Assembly (NCBI GenBank): GCA_031292035.1
Contig: JARLHX010000119.1
Span: 1 to 13,724, forward strand
Direction: 5' to 3'
DNA length: 13,724 nt
Source of the DNA: Negativicutes bacterium
Lineage (GTDB): Bacteria; Bacillota_C; Negativicutes; Sporomusales_B; JARLHX01
Part shown: positions 1 to 6,058 of the stretch, piece after piece
How positions within the stretch are numbered: the first letter of the stretch is position 1
Layout: each line of letters begins with the position of its first letter
Notes under the pieces: model-generated
Databases searched by the model: none
Told to the model about the DNA's origin: nothing
What the model saw: only the letters and a program-made list of their open reading frames with translations
Translations under genes and position numbers: made by a program

Positions 1-150
1 GAACAGCACCGCCCAGATCACTATCCCCGAGGCCCGCATGGCCGCGACCGTCAGCCCCGGGAGCGGCGGTTGAACCGCAATCCACACGCCGATCGCAATA
101 GCCAGTATTCCACCTATTTTTTTATATGCGCTCATGCCTGTTTTCTCCAT
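1..150 (-). CDS. SLC13/DASS-type anion:sodium symporter, N-terminal 50 codons (cut by window edge)
   Basis: Only the first 50 codons are inside the window; the frame stays open to base 1. The start ATG (148-150) has a GGGAGGAG ribosome site at 158-165, 7 bases away. A second Met at codon 6 is less well placed. The peptide has a short basic N-terminus, a hydrophobic segment (about residues 12-26), then the PPLPGLT turn and the start of a second helix ending IVIWAVLF. This layout of a Pro-rich PLPGL followed by an I-W-A-V helix is typical of the start of divalent anion:Na+ symporters (SLC13/DASS), which import dicarboxylates, tricarboxylates or sulfate. The substrate cannot be told from this fragment. 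Divergence from marR (538) and the operator-like repeat by its promoter suggest MarR control. Other anion permeases remain possible. Confidence 0.62.
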   Translation of the reverse strand, partial: MEKTGMSAYKKIGGILAIAIGVWIAVQPPLPGLTVAAMRASGIVIWAVLF

Positions 151-170
151 ATCGCGACTCCTCCCAGGTA

Positions 171-354
171 TTATTCGCTTATCTTGGAATCCCGGCAATG
201 ACCGGCAGCATGTCCGGAGCATGCGTAAGCACCAGCGGCCATCGCGGCTTCAACCTGCTTTAGCCTGACCCGTCATTGCACCTTCGATCTCCACAGCCCA
301 CCGTTTATAACGCTCTTTTCCTATCTCCCTGAGGTGCAGGAATCTCAGATCCAC
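171..354 (-). pseudogene. Possible small frameshifted gene or leader ORF ahead of the anion transporter
   Basis: The 230-base leader of the transporter contains two protein-like open frames in tandem. Frame A runs from GTG (352-354) to TGA (250-252) and encodes 34 residues, charged and helix-like (contains KERYKRWAVEIEGAM). Frame B is open from 272 and ends at TAA (171-173), 20 bases before the transporter ATG; it contains VEAAMAAGAYACSGH. Joined by one frameshift near 250-260 they would give a protein of about 65 residues sitting like an operon gene. No good ribosome site precedes the GTG, and short open frames arise easily by chance. I do not recognise the product. Alternatives are a leader peptide or a structured untranslated leader. 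Confidence 0.28.
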
Positions 355-356
355 TA

Positions 357-376
357 TTAGTTAGTTAATTAATTAA
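357..376. promoter_or_regulatory. Candidate MarR operator: five tandem TTAR tetranucleotides
   Basis: The sequence is TTAG, TTAG, TTAA, TTAA, TTAA without interruption; its right part TTAATTAATTAA is a perfect palindrome. It lies 11-30 bases downstream of the predicted transcription start of the transporter promoter, a position where a bound repressor blocks RNA polymerase. MarR dimers bind AT-rich palindromes of 16-20 bases, and a marR gene starts 160 bases away. The match to this particular MarR protein is inferred. Confidence 0.5.
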
Positions 377-393
377 TCTTTTTATGACTCTAG

Positions 394-421
394 TTTATAC
401 CAAGGTTTTTGGCAATGTCAA
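394..421 (-). promoter_or_regulatory. Sigma-70-type promoter for the anion transporter transcript
   Basis: On the minus strand there is a perfect -35 TTGACA (416-421), a 16-base spacer and a -10 TATAAA (394-399). Transcription should start near 387, leaving a leader of about 237 bases before the transporter ATG at 150. This is the strongest vegetative promoter I can see in the window. Confidence 0.7.
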
Positions 422-465
422 TATATTTTCTGAATAATAAGACACAGACGGTTCTTTACACCCTC

Positions 466-495
466 TTGACATCACGCGGTATCCTGGCATAGAGT
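466..495 (+). promoter_or_regulatory. Probable promoter of marR
   Basis: A perfect -35 TTGACA (466-471) is followed after 18 bases by TAGAGT (490-495), matching four of six positions of the -10 consensus. It gives a leader of about 35 bases before the ribosome site at 527. The -10 box is weak. Confidence 0.45.
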
Positions 496-537
496 AAATA
501 CGATATCGCGAAGATCCCCACTTTATGGAGGTTAGGA

Positions 538-969
538 ATGCAACAGTCCGATATATTTCATCAGCTACGTCAGGCCACCCGGATTTTTGAAAAAGGATTG
601 AGTAAAAGACTTGAACCGTACGGGATATCCCCGTCGGAATGGGCGATTATCTGGAATCTGAAAAGAAACGGAGTAATGACCCAGGCAAGTTTGGCAAATT
701 TACTGAGCATAGAACCTCCGGCAATATCAAACAGCTTATCCAAACTGGAGAAAAAGAAATTTATCAGAAGAAAGTCCGGGACCGACAAGAGAGAACGGCT
801 GGTCTTTCTGACGGAAAAGGCCCTAACCCAGTATGAACAATGGGATCAAATAGCCGATAACTATAGAAATATCCTTGTTTCCTCACTTTCAGAAAATCAA
901 AAGGATGAACTTTATCAATTGTTAACCGTTATTTATACTACAGCTCAACGCGAGGAAAATGAGCAGTAG
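538..969 (+). CDS. MarR-family transcriptional regulator
   Basis: The product is 143 residues, the usual MarR length. ATG 538 has GGAGG at 527-531, 6 bases upstream. The winged helix core is visible: a helix-turn-helix at about residues 47-71 (MTQASLANLLSIEPPAISNSLSKLEKK), then the wing at about 72-92 with the family D-K-R-E-R-L-V-F-L-T pattern, where the Asp-x-Arg stabilises the wing tip. The flanking N- and C-terminal helices form the dimer interface. Family members are repressors released by small anionic or phenolic ligands or by oxidation. This protein has no Cys, so a thiol switch is unlikely. The divergent anion transporter and the TTAR repeat at 357-376 point to it as target, with autoregulation possible. 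Ligand unknown. Confidence 0.9.
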   Translation: MQQSDIFHQLRQATRIFEKGLSKRLEPYGISPSEWAIIWNLKRNGVMTQASLANLLSIEPPAISNSLSKLEKKKFIRRKSGTDKRERLVFLTEKALTQYEQWDQIADNYRNILVSSLSENQKDELYQLLTVIYTTAQREENEQ

Positions 970-1054
970 GTCAATTTATAACACCTCCTTGCTTTAATAG
1001 GAAGATATTACAATTACTGCCCCCTTCGCGATCTACGGAGGAGGCAGACTGTAT

Positions 1055-1225
1055 ATGGAGGAAAGAACGCTCCAGCGATATGCAAGCGAATTATGGTACC
1101 GAGAGTATTTCAGTTATTTGCCAAAAAGGCTTCTGCAGGGCCGCATCACCGAAGGGGTAACCCATCAACTTTGGCTTCGATTGCCTGGTCCCCTTGATTT
1201 AGTGCATTTATTCTTTTTGCTATAA
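1055..1225 (+). CDS. Short hypothetical ORF, possibly a truncated gene
   Basis: ATG 1055 is preceded by an excellent GGAGGAGG (1037-1044), spacing 10. The 56-codon frame ends at TAA 1223-1225. The first 30 residues look like a genuine soluble protein start, rich in Tyr, Arg and Leu (MEERTLQRYASELWYREYF). From about codon 31 the composition changes to low-complexity hydrophobic, as if the original gene had been cut and joined to unrelated DNA. It lies 85 bases after marR on the same strand. I do not recognise it. It may be a real small protein or the 5' stub of a decayed gene. Confidence 0.3.
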   Translation: MEERTLQRYASELWYREYFSYLPKRLLQGRITEGVTHQLWLRLPGPLDLVHLFFLL

Positions 1226-1302
1226 CGGAATCATCGGATATTTTTATCTTGGCCATGGCAAGCTCAATACCCAAAGCAATTAACAAAACACCAACAGAAT
1301 AA

Positions 1303-1341
1303 CCAAAGAACCCTTCGCCTATCACAACGAGGGGTTCTTGG
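1303..1341. terminator. Hairpin, probable bidirectional terminator between convergent marR and flavin reductase genes
   Basis: CCAAAGAACCCTTCG can pair with CGAGGGGTTCTTGG over about 14 base pairs with one bulged A and a 10-base loop. On the plus strand it is followed by TTGTTTTC. On the minus strand it is followed by a T-rich stretch interrupted by G. The U tracts are imperfect, so termination strength is uncertain. Confidence 0.42.
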
Positions 1342-1478
1342 TTGTTTTCATGTAAATTTGCCAACAGTAAAGATCCCAGGTCGCATAGCCGATGCTGAGG
1401 AGGGACGAGCTGGTCTTCGGCCACAGCTCTTACGCAGGCGTCGCCCCAGAGGTACCAGTCGACAGTGCTTCAAGTACT

Positions 1479-2048
1479 TTAGCCTTCTTGAACTAATTTG
1501 TTCTTAAATTCTACACCGTCTTTAAACACATCACCCACTACCTGCCCCAAGCTATAGTAGGATGAACCCATCATCAGCATCGGATCGACTTTTAAAGGGT
1601 CAGGCTTCCCATCAATCAGACACTGCTCATCTACATAGACTGCAATAATCTCTCCAAAGAACATTTCAAACCCAAACATCTCGATACTATTAATTACTTT
1701 GCATAGATAATTCATCGGACATTCTTTTATCATCGGCGCTTTCCCGGCTTCGTTGTAGAAAGGCGTAAATAGCGTGGATTTATCTGTATCCCTTCCCGAA
1801 ACTATGCCGCAATAATCCGTTTTATCAACCATCGCCGCCGAGGGGATGTTGACGCTGAAATAACCGTTTTCTTTCACCCCTCGCGTCGAGAAGTGGGTGC
1901 TTTTCAACGAAATGTAAAGAACGGCATCAAGACTCACTACGCCACAGGCGCCTATTGTTACGTAATTGGGTCTTCCATCAACTTCTACTCCTGCCAGCAC
2001 GGTTGGAAGCGGGCCAACCGGCCGATTAGGCAGCTTAACTTTTTCCAC
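1479..2048 (-). CDS. Flavin reductase-like FMN-binding (flavoredoxin-type) protein
   Basis: The product is 189 residues from GTG 2048, which has GGGGGAG at 2054-2060, 5 bases away. A start 11 codons further up (2081) lacks a ribosome site. The fold is the split-barrel FMN-binding domain of the flavin reductase/flavoredoxin family. The N-terminal PVGPLPTVLAGVEVDGRPNYVTIG (residues 11-33) and the ISLKSTHFSTRGVKENGYFSVNIPS block (46-70) are family hallmarks. They carry the flavin phosphate and isoalloxazine contacts. The DYCGIVSGRDTDK segment (78-90) is also typical of archaeal and clostridial members. Such proteins bind FMN and act as NAD(P)H:flavin oxidoreductases or as electron carriers in anaerobes. 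No partner monooxygenase or hydrogenase is adjacent, so the acceptor is unknown. It is transcribed alone, leftwards. Confidence 0.85.
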   Translation of the reverse strand: MEKVKLPNRPVGPLPTVLAGVEVDGRPNYVTIGACGVVSLDAVLYISLKSTHFSTRGVKENGYFSVNIPSAAMVDKTDYCGIVSGRDTDKSTLFTPFYNEAGKAPMIKECPMNYLCKVINSIEMFGFEMFFGEIIAVYVDEQCLIDGKPDPLKVDPMLMMGSSYYSLGQVVGDVFKDGVEFKNKLVQEG

Positions 2049-2085
2049 AAAAGCTCCCCCTTTATGTTCGGTTGCCAGCACAGTC

Positions 2086-2109
2086 AGACCGCCTTTATAT
2101 CGTCGGTCT
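2086..2109. promoter_or_regulatory. Inverted repeat AGACCG-N12-CGGTCT upstream of the flavin reductase gene
   Basis: A perfect 6-base inverted repeat with a 12-base AT-rich centre lies 26 bases upstream of the flavin reductase ribosome site. It could be an operator for a dimeric regulator or a leader hairpin. The arms are short, so chance is possible. The rest of 2110-2265 shows no gene I can support and no clear minus-strand promoter. Confidence 0.3.
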
Positions 2110-2271
2110 TAAAATAAACGAAAAAGGCACAGGTGATTTGCCTATACTTTATTCGTTCGCAGGCGTTGAAATGAATTTCTTTTGGGGTCAGTGGAACCGG
2201 CAGCCTGCCCAGTATAATCGCGCTGGCCCCGCGGCACTCAATAAATGTCAACAAGTTACGTTGTAATCAAG

Positions 2272-2277
2272 TATAAT
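2272..2277 (+). promoter_or_regulatory. Consensus -10 box for the GH130 gene
   Basis: A perfect TATAAT lies about 75 bases before the GH130 start codon. No good -35 is visible at 16-18 bases upstream (TCAACA is the best candidate), so the promoter may need an activator. Confidence 0.4.
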
Positions 2278-2351
2278 GATAGTGCGTTCCAAATTATCTG
2301 TCTTTTCTGAAATCAGCCCCACTTATGGTCATATAAAAGGAGAGTGCCAAT

Positions 2352-3290
2352 ATGAAAGAACCCATTGTGAAACGCTATGAGGGCAATCCTATATTAACCA
2401 AAAAAGACGTTCCTTACCCCGTCCAGACAGTCCATAATGCCGGTGTGGCAAAACATCAAGGAAAATATTACATGCTTTTCCGTTCTCATCTTGATACAGG
2501 GCGATCCATTATTGGTTTAGCACAAAGCAATGACGGTTATTCTTTTGAAGTCCACGACAAACCTTTTATTACTCCGGCCACCGAGGGAGTTTATAAAGAA
2601 TACGAAGCCTTTGGCGTGGAAGATCCGCGTATTTCCTGCATAGAAGGCGAATACTACATAACGTATAGCGCCTATTCAAAGCATGGAGTTCGGATCGCAT
2701 TAGCAAAAACAAAGGACTTTAAGTCAATTGAACGGCTATCACTGATAACCGAAGCAGACTATCGCAACATTGTTCTTTTTCCGGAAAAAATAAATGGCAG
2801 ATACGTACGGCTGGATAGACCGCATTCTGAAATTTCACCCTGGGCAATCTGGATTAGTTATTCCAAAGATTTGATATACTGGGGCGAATCAGAGCTAATC
2901 ATGACGCCGGTACCCTATCACTGGGATCAAATGAAAATCGGCCCTGGAGCCACTCCGATAAAAACCGACAAAGGGTGGCTTTCTATCTATCACGGTGTTT
3001 TCCCCACCATGGACGGTTCAGTATACCGGTTAGGGGTGGCTCTGCACCAGCTGGATAATCCCGCTATCGTTCTGGGTGTCAGTGATAGTTGGATTCTGCA
3101 GCCGGAAGACCCCTGGGAAGTAACAGGCTATGTGCATAATGTCGTTTTTACCTGCGGGGCTGTTGCCGAGGAAGATGGTTCGGTCAAAATATACTGGGGC
3201 GGCGCCGATACTGTCATGTGCGTTGGAACTGCCAAAATTGAGGACCTGGTAAATCTTTGCCTGAATAACAGCAGACCACCCCTGTCATGA
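2352..3290 (+). CDS. GH130-family glycosidase / mannoside phosphorylase-like protein
   Basis: The product is 312 residues, the usual length for compact GH130 proteins. ATG 2352 is preceded by GGAGAG (2339-2344), spacing 7. Members are five-bladed beta-propeller enzymes. Most phosphorolyse beta-mannosides, giving mannose 1-phosphate. Landmarks are an N-terminal NPIL (12-15), HNAGVAKHQGKYYMLFR (28-44), FGVEDPR (87-93, containing the Asp of the acid-base region), RLDRP (153-157), GPGATPI (197-203), WLSIYHG (209-215) and YWGGADT (281-287). The Arg, His and Lys residues in the later motifs contact phosphate in known phosphorylases. There is no signal peptide, so it acts in the cytoplasm. It converges on a GT4 glycosyltransferase gene, a pairing suggesting roles in making or recycling the same mannose-containing glycan. 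Whether it is a phosphorylase or a hydrolase is not decided by sequence alone. Confidence 0.9.
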   Translation: MKEPIVKRYEGNPILTKKDVPYPVQTVHNAGVAKHQGKYYMLFRSHLDTGRSIIGLAQSNDGYSFEVHDKPFITPATEGVYKEYEAFGVEDPRISCIEGEYYITYSAYSKHGVRIALAKTKDFKSIERLSLITEADYRNIVLFPEKINGRYVRLDRPHSEISPWAIWISYSKDLIYWGESELIMTPVPYHWDQMKIGPGATPIKTDKGWLSIYHGVFPTMDGSVYRLGVALHQLDNPAIVLGVSDSWILQPEDPWEVTGYVHNVVFTCGAVAEEDGSVKIYWGGADTVMCVGTAKIEDLVNLCLNNSRPPLS

Positions 3291-3339
3291 TGAGGCGGCT
3301 TGCCTTTTGAGTACGCTGTGACGCAGTGATTGCTTCAGA

Positions 3340-4350
3340 TCATGTCCTTGCCAATATTTCCTGGTACACTTTTATATATTCTTTTACCATTTTCGCCTGC
3401 GAGAAATTACATTCCACTGTCTTACGACAATCTTCCCGCGAGATATTCGGAATATCTTTAATCCTGTCAGCCATTTCTTCCACCGTCGATACCAAAAATC
3501 CATTAATACCATTTTGAATAATTTCCGGCATCGAACCTCTGTTAAAGGCCAAAACAGGTGTTCCGCACGCCATTGCTTCGACGATGCTAAGACCAAACGG
3601 CTCATTGAAATTAATCGGATGGATCAAGGCATAGGCGTTACCTAACACCTTATCTCTTTCCTCCGGACCGACAGAACCAATATAGCTGACATCGTCGCCC
3701 AGGCAGGGCTCCACATATTTTTCGTAATAGGGTTTGTCTTGGATAATACCGGCAATGATCAGTTTCATTTTCGCCATTTTAGCAACTTGTATCGCTTCCC
3801 GTGTCCCTTTGTCGTGATGTATCCTGCCAAAATAGAGCAAATAATCACCACTGCTTTTTTTCAGTGTAAAATTATCGATATCGATTCCATGGTATACAGT
3901 CTTTATATAATCAAGCCCGGGGCTTCTGTCAGCATCACTGATTGAAACATAATAGGCTTTCTTATTATACTTTTCATAGACAGGCAGGATTTTTGCTGAC
4001 GAAAAGCCATGTATCGTTGTCACCATTGGCGTTTTTATCAGTCCGCTATAAGTCAGCGGCAAAAAGTCATAATTATTGTGTATGATATCAAATTCACTTG
4101 CTTGTTCCATGATCTCAGATATATGCAAAGCTTCCCAAACCTTGGCATCCAAATCTCGGTCTTCCTCATAAGGCGCTTTGCATACGCTCCGGAGCTTAGC
4201 CGAAGTTATGGAATCGCCTGTGGCGTAAAGTGTTACATCCATTTTTTCCTTAACAAGGCCTTCTGTCAGGAGTGAAACAACTCTTTCCCAAGGGCCGTAA
4301 TGCCGCGGCGGAGTCCGCCACGCAATTGGTGAAATAATTGCTATTTTCAT
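3340..4350 (-). CDS. GT4-family glycosyltransferase (GT-B fold)
   Basis: The product is 336 residues from ATG 4350, with AGAGGA/GAGGAA sites just upstream. It is a retaining GT-B glycosyltransferase of family 4, which transfers a sugar from a nucleotide sugar. The N-terminal Rossmann domain starts MKIAIISPIAWRTPP, with the Gly-rich acceptor loop at about 18-25 (YGPWERVV) and IHGF at 113-116. The C-terminal donor domain has YHGIDIDNF (153-161), YFGRIHHDKG (173-182), and the EX7E catalytic/nucleotide signature with Glu250 and Glu258 in NEPFGLSIVEAMACGTPV. It lacks membrane segments. It follows the nucleotidyltransferase-like gene by 26 bases on the same strand and is probably co-transcribed. 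It converges with the GH130 gene, 49 bases apart, with no clear terminator between them. The donor (perhaps GDP-mannose) is inferred only from the neighbour. Confidence 0.92.
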   Translation of the reverse strand: MKIAIISPIAWRTPPRHYGPWERVVSLLTEGLVKEKMDVTLYATGDSITSAKLRSVCKAPYEEDRDLDAKVWEALHISEIMEQASEFDIIHNNYDFLPLTYSGLIKTPMVTTIHGFSSAKILPVYEKYNKKAYYVSISDADRSPGLDYIKTVYHGIDIDNFTLKKSSGDYLLYFGRIHHDKGTREAIQVAKMAKMKLIIAGIIQDKPYYEKYVEPCLGDDVSYIGSVGPEERDKVLGNAYALIHPINFNEPFGLSIVEAMACGTPVLAFNRGSMPEIIQNGINGFLVSTVEEMADRIKDIPNISREDCRKTVECNFSQAKMVKEYIKVYQEILART

Positions 4351-4376
4351 ATGTCCTCTTTCCTCGCCTTTGGCAG

Positions 4377-5510
4377 CTACAGCAGTTTCGAAATCACTTC
4401 AGCCTGTTTTTGGCTCAGCCATTGACTGATATCTTTTCCTTTTAACCCCTGCGGGGCAACTGAATCCGGCAAATAGGCCATTGCTGCTTTAAGCGGACCG
4501 AGCTCAGGCAGATTCAGTCCCCCTGCCGTCGCGACGACATCGAACTCCTCGACGCTCAAGGAACCACGCCTCAGACTGTTAACTGCAGCGACAACCGTCT
4601 CAGGGCTCACAACCTTCAGCAATGCAGCCGTTTTCCCGACGGAACCGGCTGCGGCAAGCCAGTCCCGGGGCAATGTCATCCTGTCATTCCAGCGGGCCAG
4701 GCGTTGGGGGTCCAGCCCTAGCCCCAGGGCTGCAAACCTTAATTTGGGCTTTGAGGTAACTTTTGCCACTGAATCAAGTGCTGCCATCGTTTTTGCGAAG
4801 TCTTCCGCTGACAAGTCCGCAATTTCGGCAAAGGTAGCCGACAATAAATCGGCTTCTGCCAGAACCTTGAAAAACCTCGCCGGTTCGGCTGCTTCCGTCA
4901 GAACCTTTGCCAACTCGGCAAGCATCCGCTCGGCAGGCTCGTCGCCAAGCTCATCGACAACCGAAGCTGCAAGGGCCAACGTATCGGGGTCTATTTTGAA
5001 CCCCAACCGGGCCGCCTGACCGGCAAGCCTTAACGCCCGCAGCGCATCATCCGAGAAATACCGGCTGGTGGCTCTGAGTATCCCATCATGGATATCCCGG
5101 ATTCCGCCAAAGGGGTCGACGATTTCTCCGGTCAAACTATCTTCCGCGATGGAATTTACCGTCGTATCCCGCCGTAAAAGGTCTTCCTCAATCGTTACCT
5201 TCGGGTTGGATGAAACTTTGAATCCTTTGTGGCCGCTGCCCACTTTTCGCTCTGTCCTCGCAAAAGCGACTTCGCACTTAAGCCCATCGATCAACAGGCG
5301 AAAAACAGGAAAAGACTTGCCGTATTCCTCTGCGTCAGGGAAGAGTATTTTAAAGTTTTTCCTGACCATCCCGACTACGCAAAAGTCAATGTCTTTTGGC
5401 GTTACTCCCATGAATTTGTCGCGGACACAGCCGCCCACCCGATAAACGCGGCCGCCATTCGCTGCAATGGTTTCGGCAAAGGCCCGTTCTGTTAACAACT
5501 CAACATTCAT
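4377..5510 (-). CDS. Class II tRNA nucleotidyltransferase / poly(A) polymerase-like protein
   Basis: The product is 377 residues starting at ATG 5510. The frame is open for 36 more codons upstream, but that stretch does not look like this family. The nucleotidyltransferase head is clear: VYRVGGCVRD (22-31), the metal-binding Asp pair in DIDF (40-43), the second motif RRDTTVNSIA (113-122, usually RRDFTINALA), DPFGGIRDIHDGILRA (132-147) and DDALRALRLAGQAARLGF (154-171, the nucleotide-selecting EDxxR-like helix region). Enzymes with this head add CCA to tRNA 3' ends or poly(A) to RNA. The C-terminal 200 residues are Ala/Leu-rich helical and show no HD phosphohydrolase motif. The DDALRALR segment is close to the EDPLRALR type. 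The gene is richer in GC and Ala than its neighbours, suggesting transfer or a second paralogue. CCA versus poly(A) activity is unresolved. Confidence 0.88.
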   Translation of the reverse strand: MNVELLTERAFAETIAANGGRVYRVGGCVRDKFMGVTPKDIDFCVVGMVRKNFKILFPDAEEYGKSFPVFRLLIDGLKCEVAFARTERKVGSGHKGFKVSSNPKVTIEEDLLRRDTTVNSIAEDSLTGEIVDPFGGIRDIHDGILRATSRYFSDDALRALRLAGQAARLGFKIDPDTLALAASVVDELGDEPAERMLAELAKVLTEAAEPARFFKVLAEADLLSATFAEIADLSAEDFAKTMAALDSVAKVTSKPKLRFAALGLGLDPQRLARWNDRMTLPRDWLAAAGSVGKTAALLKVVSPETVVAAVNSLRRGSLSVEEFDVVATAGGLNLPELGPLKAAMAYLPDSVAPQGLKGKDISQWLSQKQAEVISKLL

Positions 5511-5649
5511 GCTGTATCGTTCCGCTCCTTGCCGGACAAAAATTCCCCTGACAAAAACACCCGGACCAATCTTAACCGGGGAATGAGCGTGCAGGGTACA
5601 AGTCCTTGTGGCGTTCATACCGACTGGAAATTGGAGATTTCGCAGTCTA

Positions 5650-5655
5650 ATTATA
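5650..5655 (-). promoter_or_regulatory. -10 box for the nucleotidyltransferase-GT4 unit
   Basis: A minus-strand TATAAT lies about 140 bases before the start codon at 5510. No recognisable -35 is at the right distance. The 130-base leader between has no gene I can support. Confidence 0.35.
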
Positions 5656-5747
5656 ACATACGTCAGATGCAGCTCCTGCCATCAACAAGACGCCGTCGCT
5701 ATTACGAACTGAATGATAGTACGTGCAAAACCCAAACCTGCTTTTTG

Positions 5748-5756
5748 TGGTATACT
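5748..5756 (+). promoter_or_regulatory. Extended -10 promoter for the 34-aa lysine-rich protein
   Basis: TGG-TATACT forms an extended -10 element, with a start predicted about 45 bases before the ribosome site at 5801. No -35 is evident, which is acceptable for extended -10 promoters. Confidence 0.45.
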
Positions 5757-5815
5757 TGAAGTGACTTTACATCATAAGTGTCCCATGGAACCTTGAAGAA
5801 AAGGAGGTATTTCAC

Positions 5816-5920
5816 ATGGGAGATAAAAGCCCTAAGAATAAAGAGAAAAAGAAGAAAAAGGCTGATAAGAAAGTTACCCCATCACTTACTCCGACAAAAT
5901 TACTAAATCCCTCTAAATAA
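5816..5920 (+). CDS. 34-residue lysine-rich small protein
   Basis: ATG 5816 follows a perfect AAGGAGG (5801-5807) at 8 bases, so translation is likely despite the short length. The first half is almost purely basic: MGDKSPKNKEKKKKKADKK, about 11 Lys among 19 residues. The second half is a Pro/Thr/Ser tail (TPSLTPTKLLNPSK). There is no signal peptide or membrane segment. Comparable tiny proteins starting with a SPKNKEKKKKK motif occur, as I recall, in various Firmicutes and other bacteria without an assigned function. A nucleic-acid or ribosome association is a guess from charge alone. It has its own promoter and stands divergent from the nucleotidyltransferase gene. Confidence 0.75.
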   Translation: MGDKSPKNKEKKKKKADKKVTPSLTPTKLLNPSK

Positions 5921-6015
5921 ACACCGTCACAGTCCCTTTAAAGACATTACCTGTTTTTCTGCAAATGGCCGTACAGCCCCATAATTTCGCCCGGCATACA
6001 GCTGTCAGTCTTAAA

Positions 6016-6051
6016 AAAGGTACGCCTAGAAACTGCACTAGGCGTACCTTT
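6016..6051 (-). terminator. Rho-independent terminator after the 46-aa gene
   Basis: A perfect 14-base-pair stem (AAAGGTACGCCTAG with CTAGGCGTACCTTT) has an 8-base loop. On the minus strand it runs into a six-T tract (6013-6018) just 8 bases after the stop codon at 6059. It may also stop transcripts from the 34-aa gene on the plus strand, where the T tract is poor. Confidence 0.85.
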
Positions 6052-6058
6052 ATTGGTG

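Larger units (their letters stand above)
970..1478. other. Gene-poor stretch between marR and the flavin reductase gene
   Basis: No convincing full-length gene fills these 509 bases, which lie between convergent genes. They hold a short ORF with a good ribosome site (1055), a long hairpin (1303-1341), and a GC-rich block at about 1399-1460 that can fold. In the block, GAGCTG (1407-1412) pairs with CAGCTC around a loop containing TTCGG, and the flanking GGGACG and CGTCGCCCC could extend the stem. A minus-strand open frame (1146-1424, with a possible membrane stretch GYSVGVLLIALG) crosses the hairpin and lacks a ribosome site. The stretch may be remnants of decayed genes. Confidence 0.4.

Noticed and set aside
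250..300. On the minus strand, CGAAGGTGCAA followed by TCAGGCTAAAGCAGG resembles the conserved core of the glycine riboswitch.
   Set aside because: The enclosing P1 stem is only weakly available (GATCTG far upstream with G-U pairs), the CRC before GAAGG is missing, and the stretch also reads as a protein-like frame. A covariance-model search with the glycine riboswitch family would decide.
1146..1424. A 92-codon minus-strand frame with a hydrophobic stretch, possibly a membrane protein.
   Set aside because: It has no ribosome site, an Arg/Pro/His-rich start, and crosses the hairpin at 1303-1341. It is at best a decayed remnant.
1383..1460. Restriction-site-like GGTACC and GTCGAC close together suggested cloning-vector DNA.
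   Set aside because: Two six-base palindromes are expected by chance at this length, and I recognise no vector sequence around them.
5511..5618. A 36-codon N-terminal extension of the nucleotidyltransferase.
   Set aside because: The family starts just before the GGCVRD motif. The extension has no conserved feature, so ATG 5510 is preferred.
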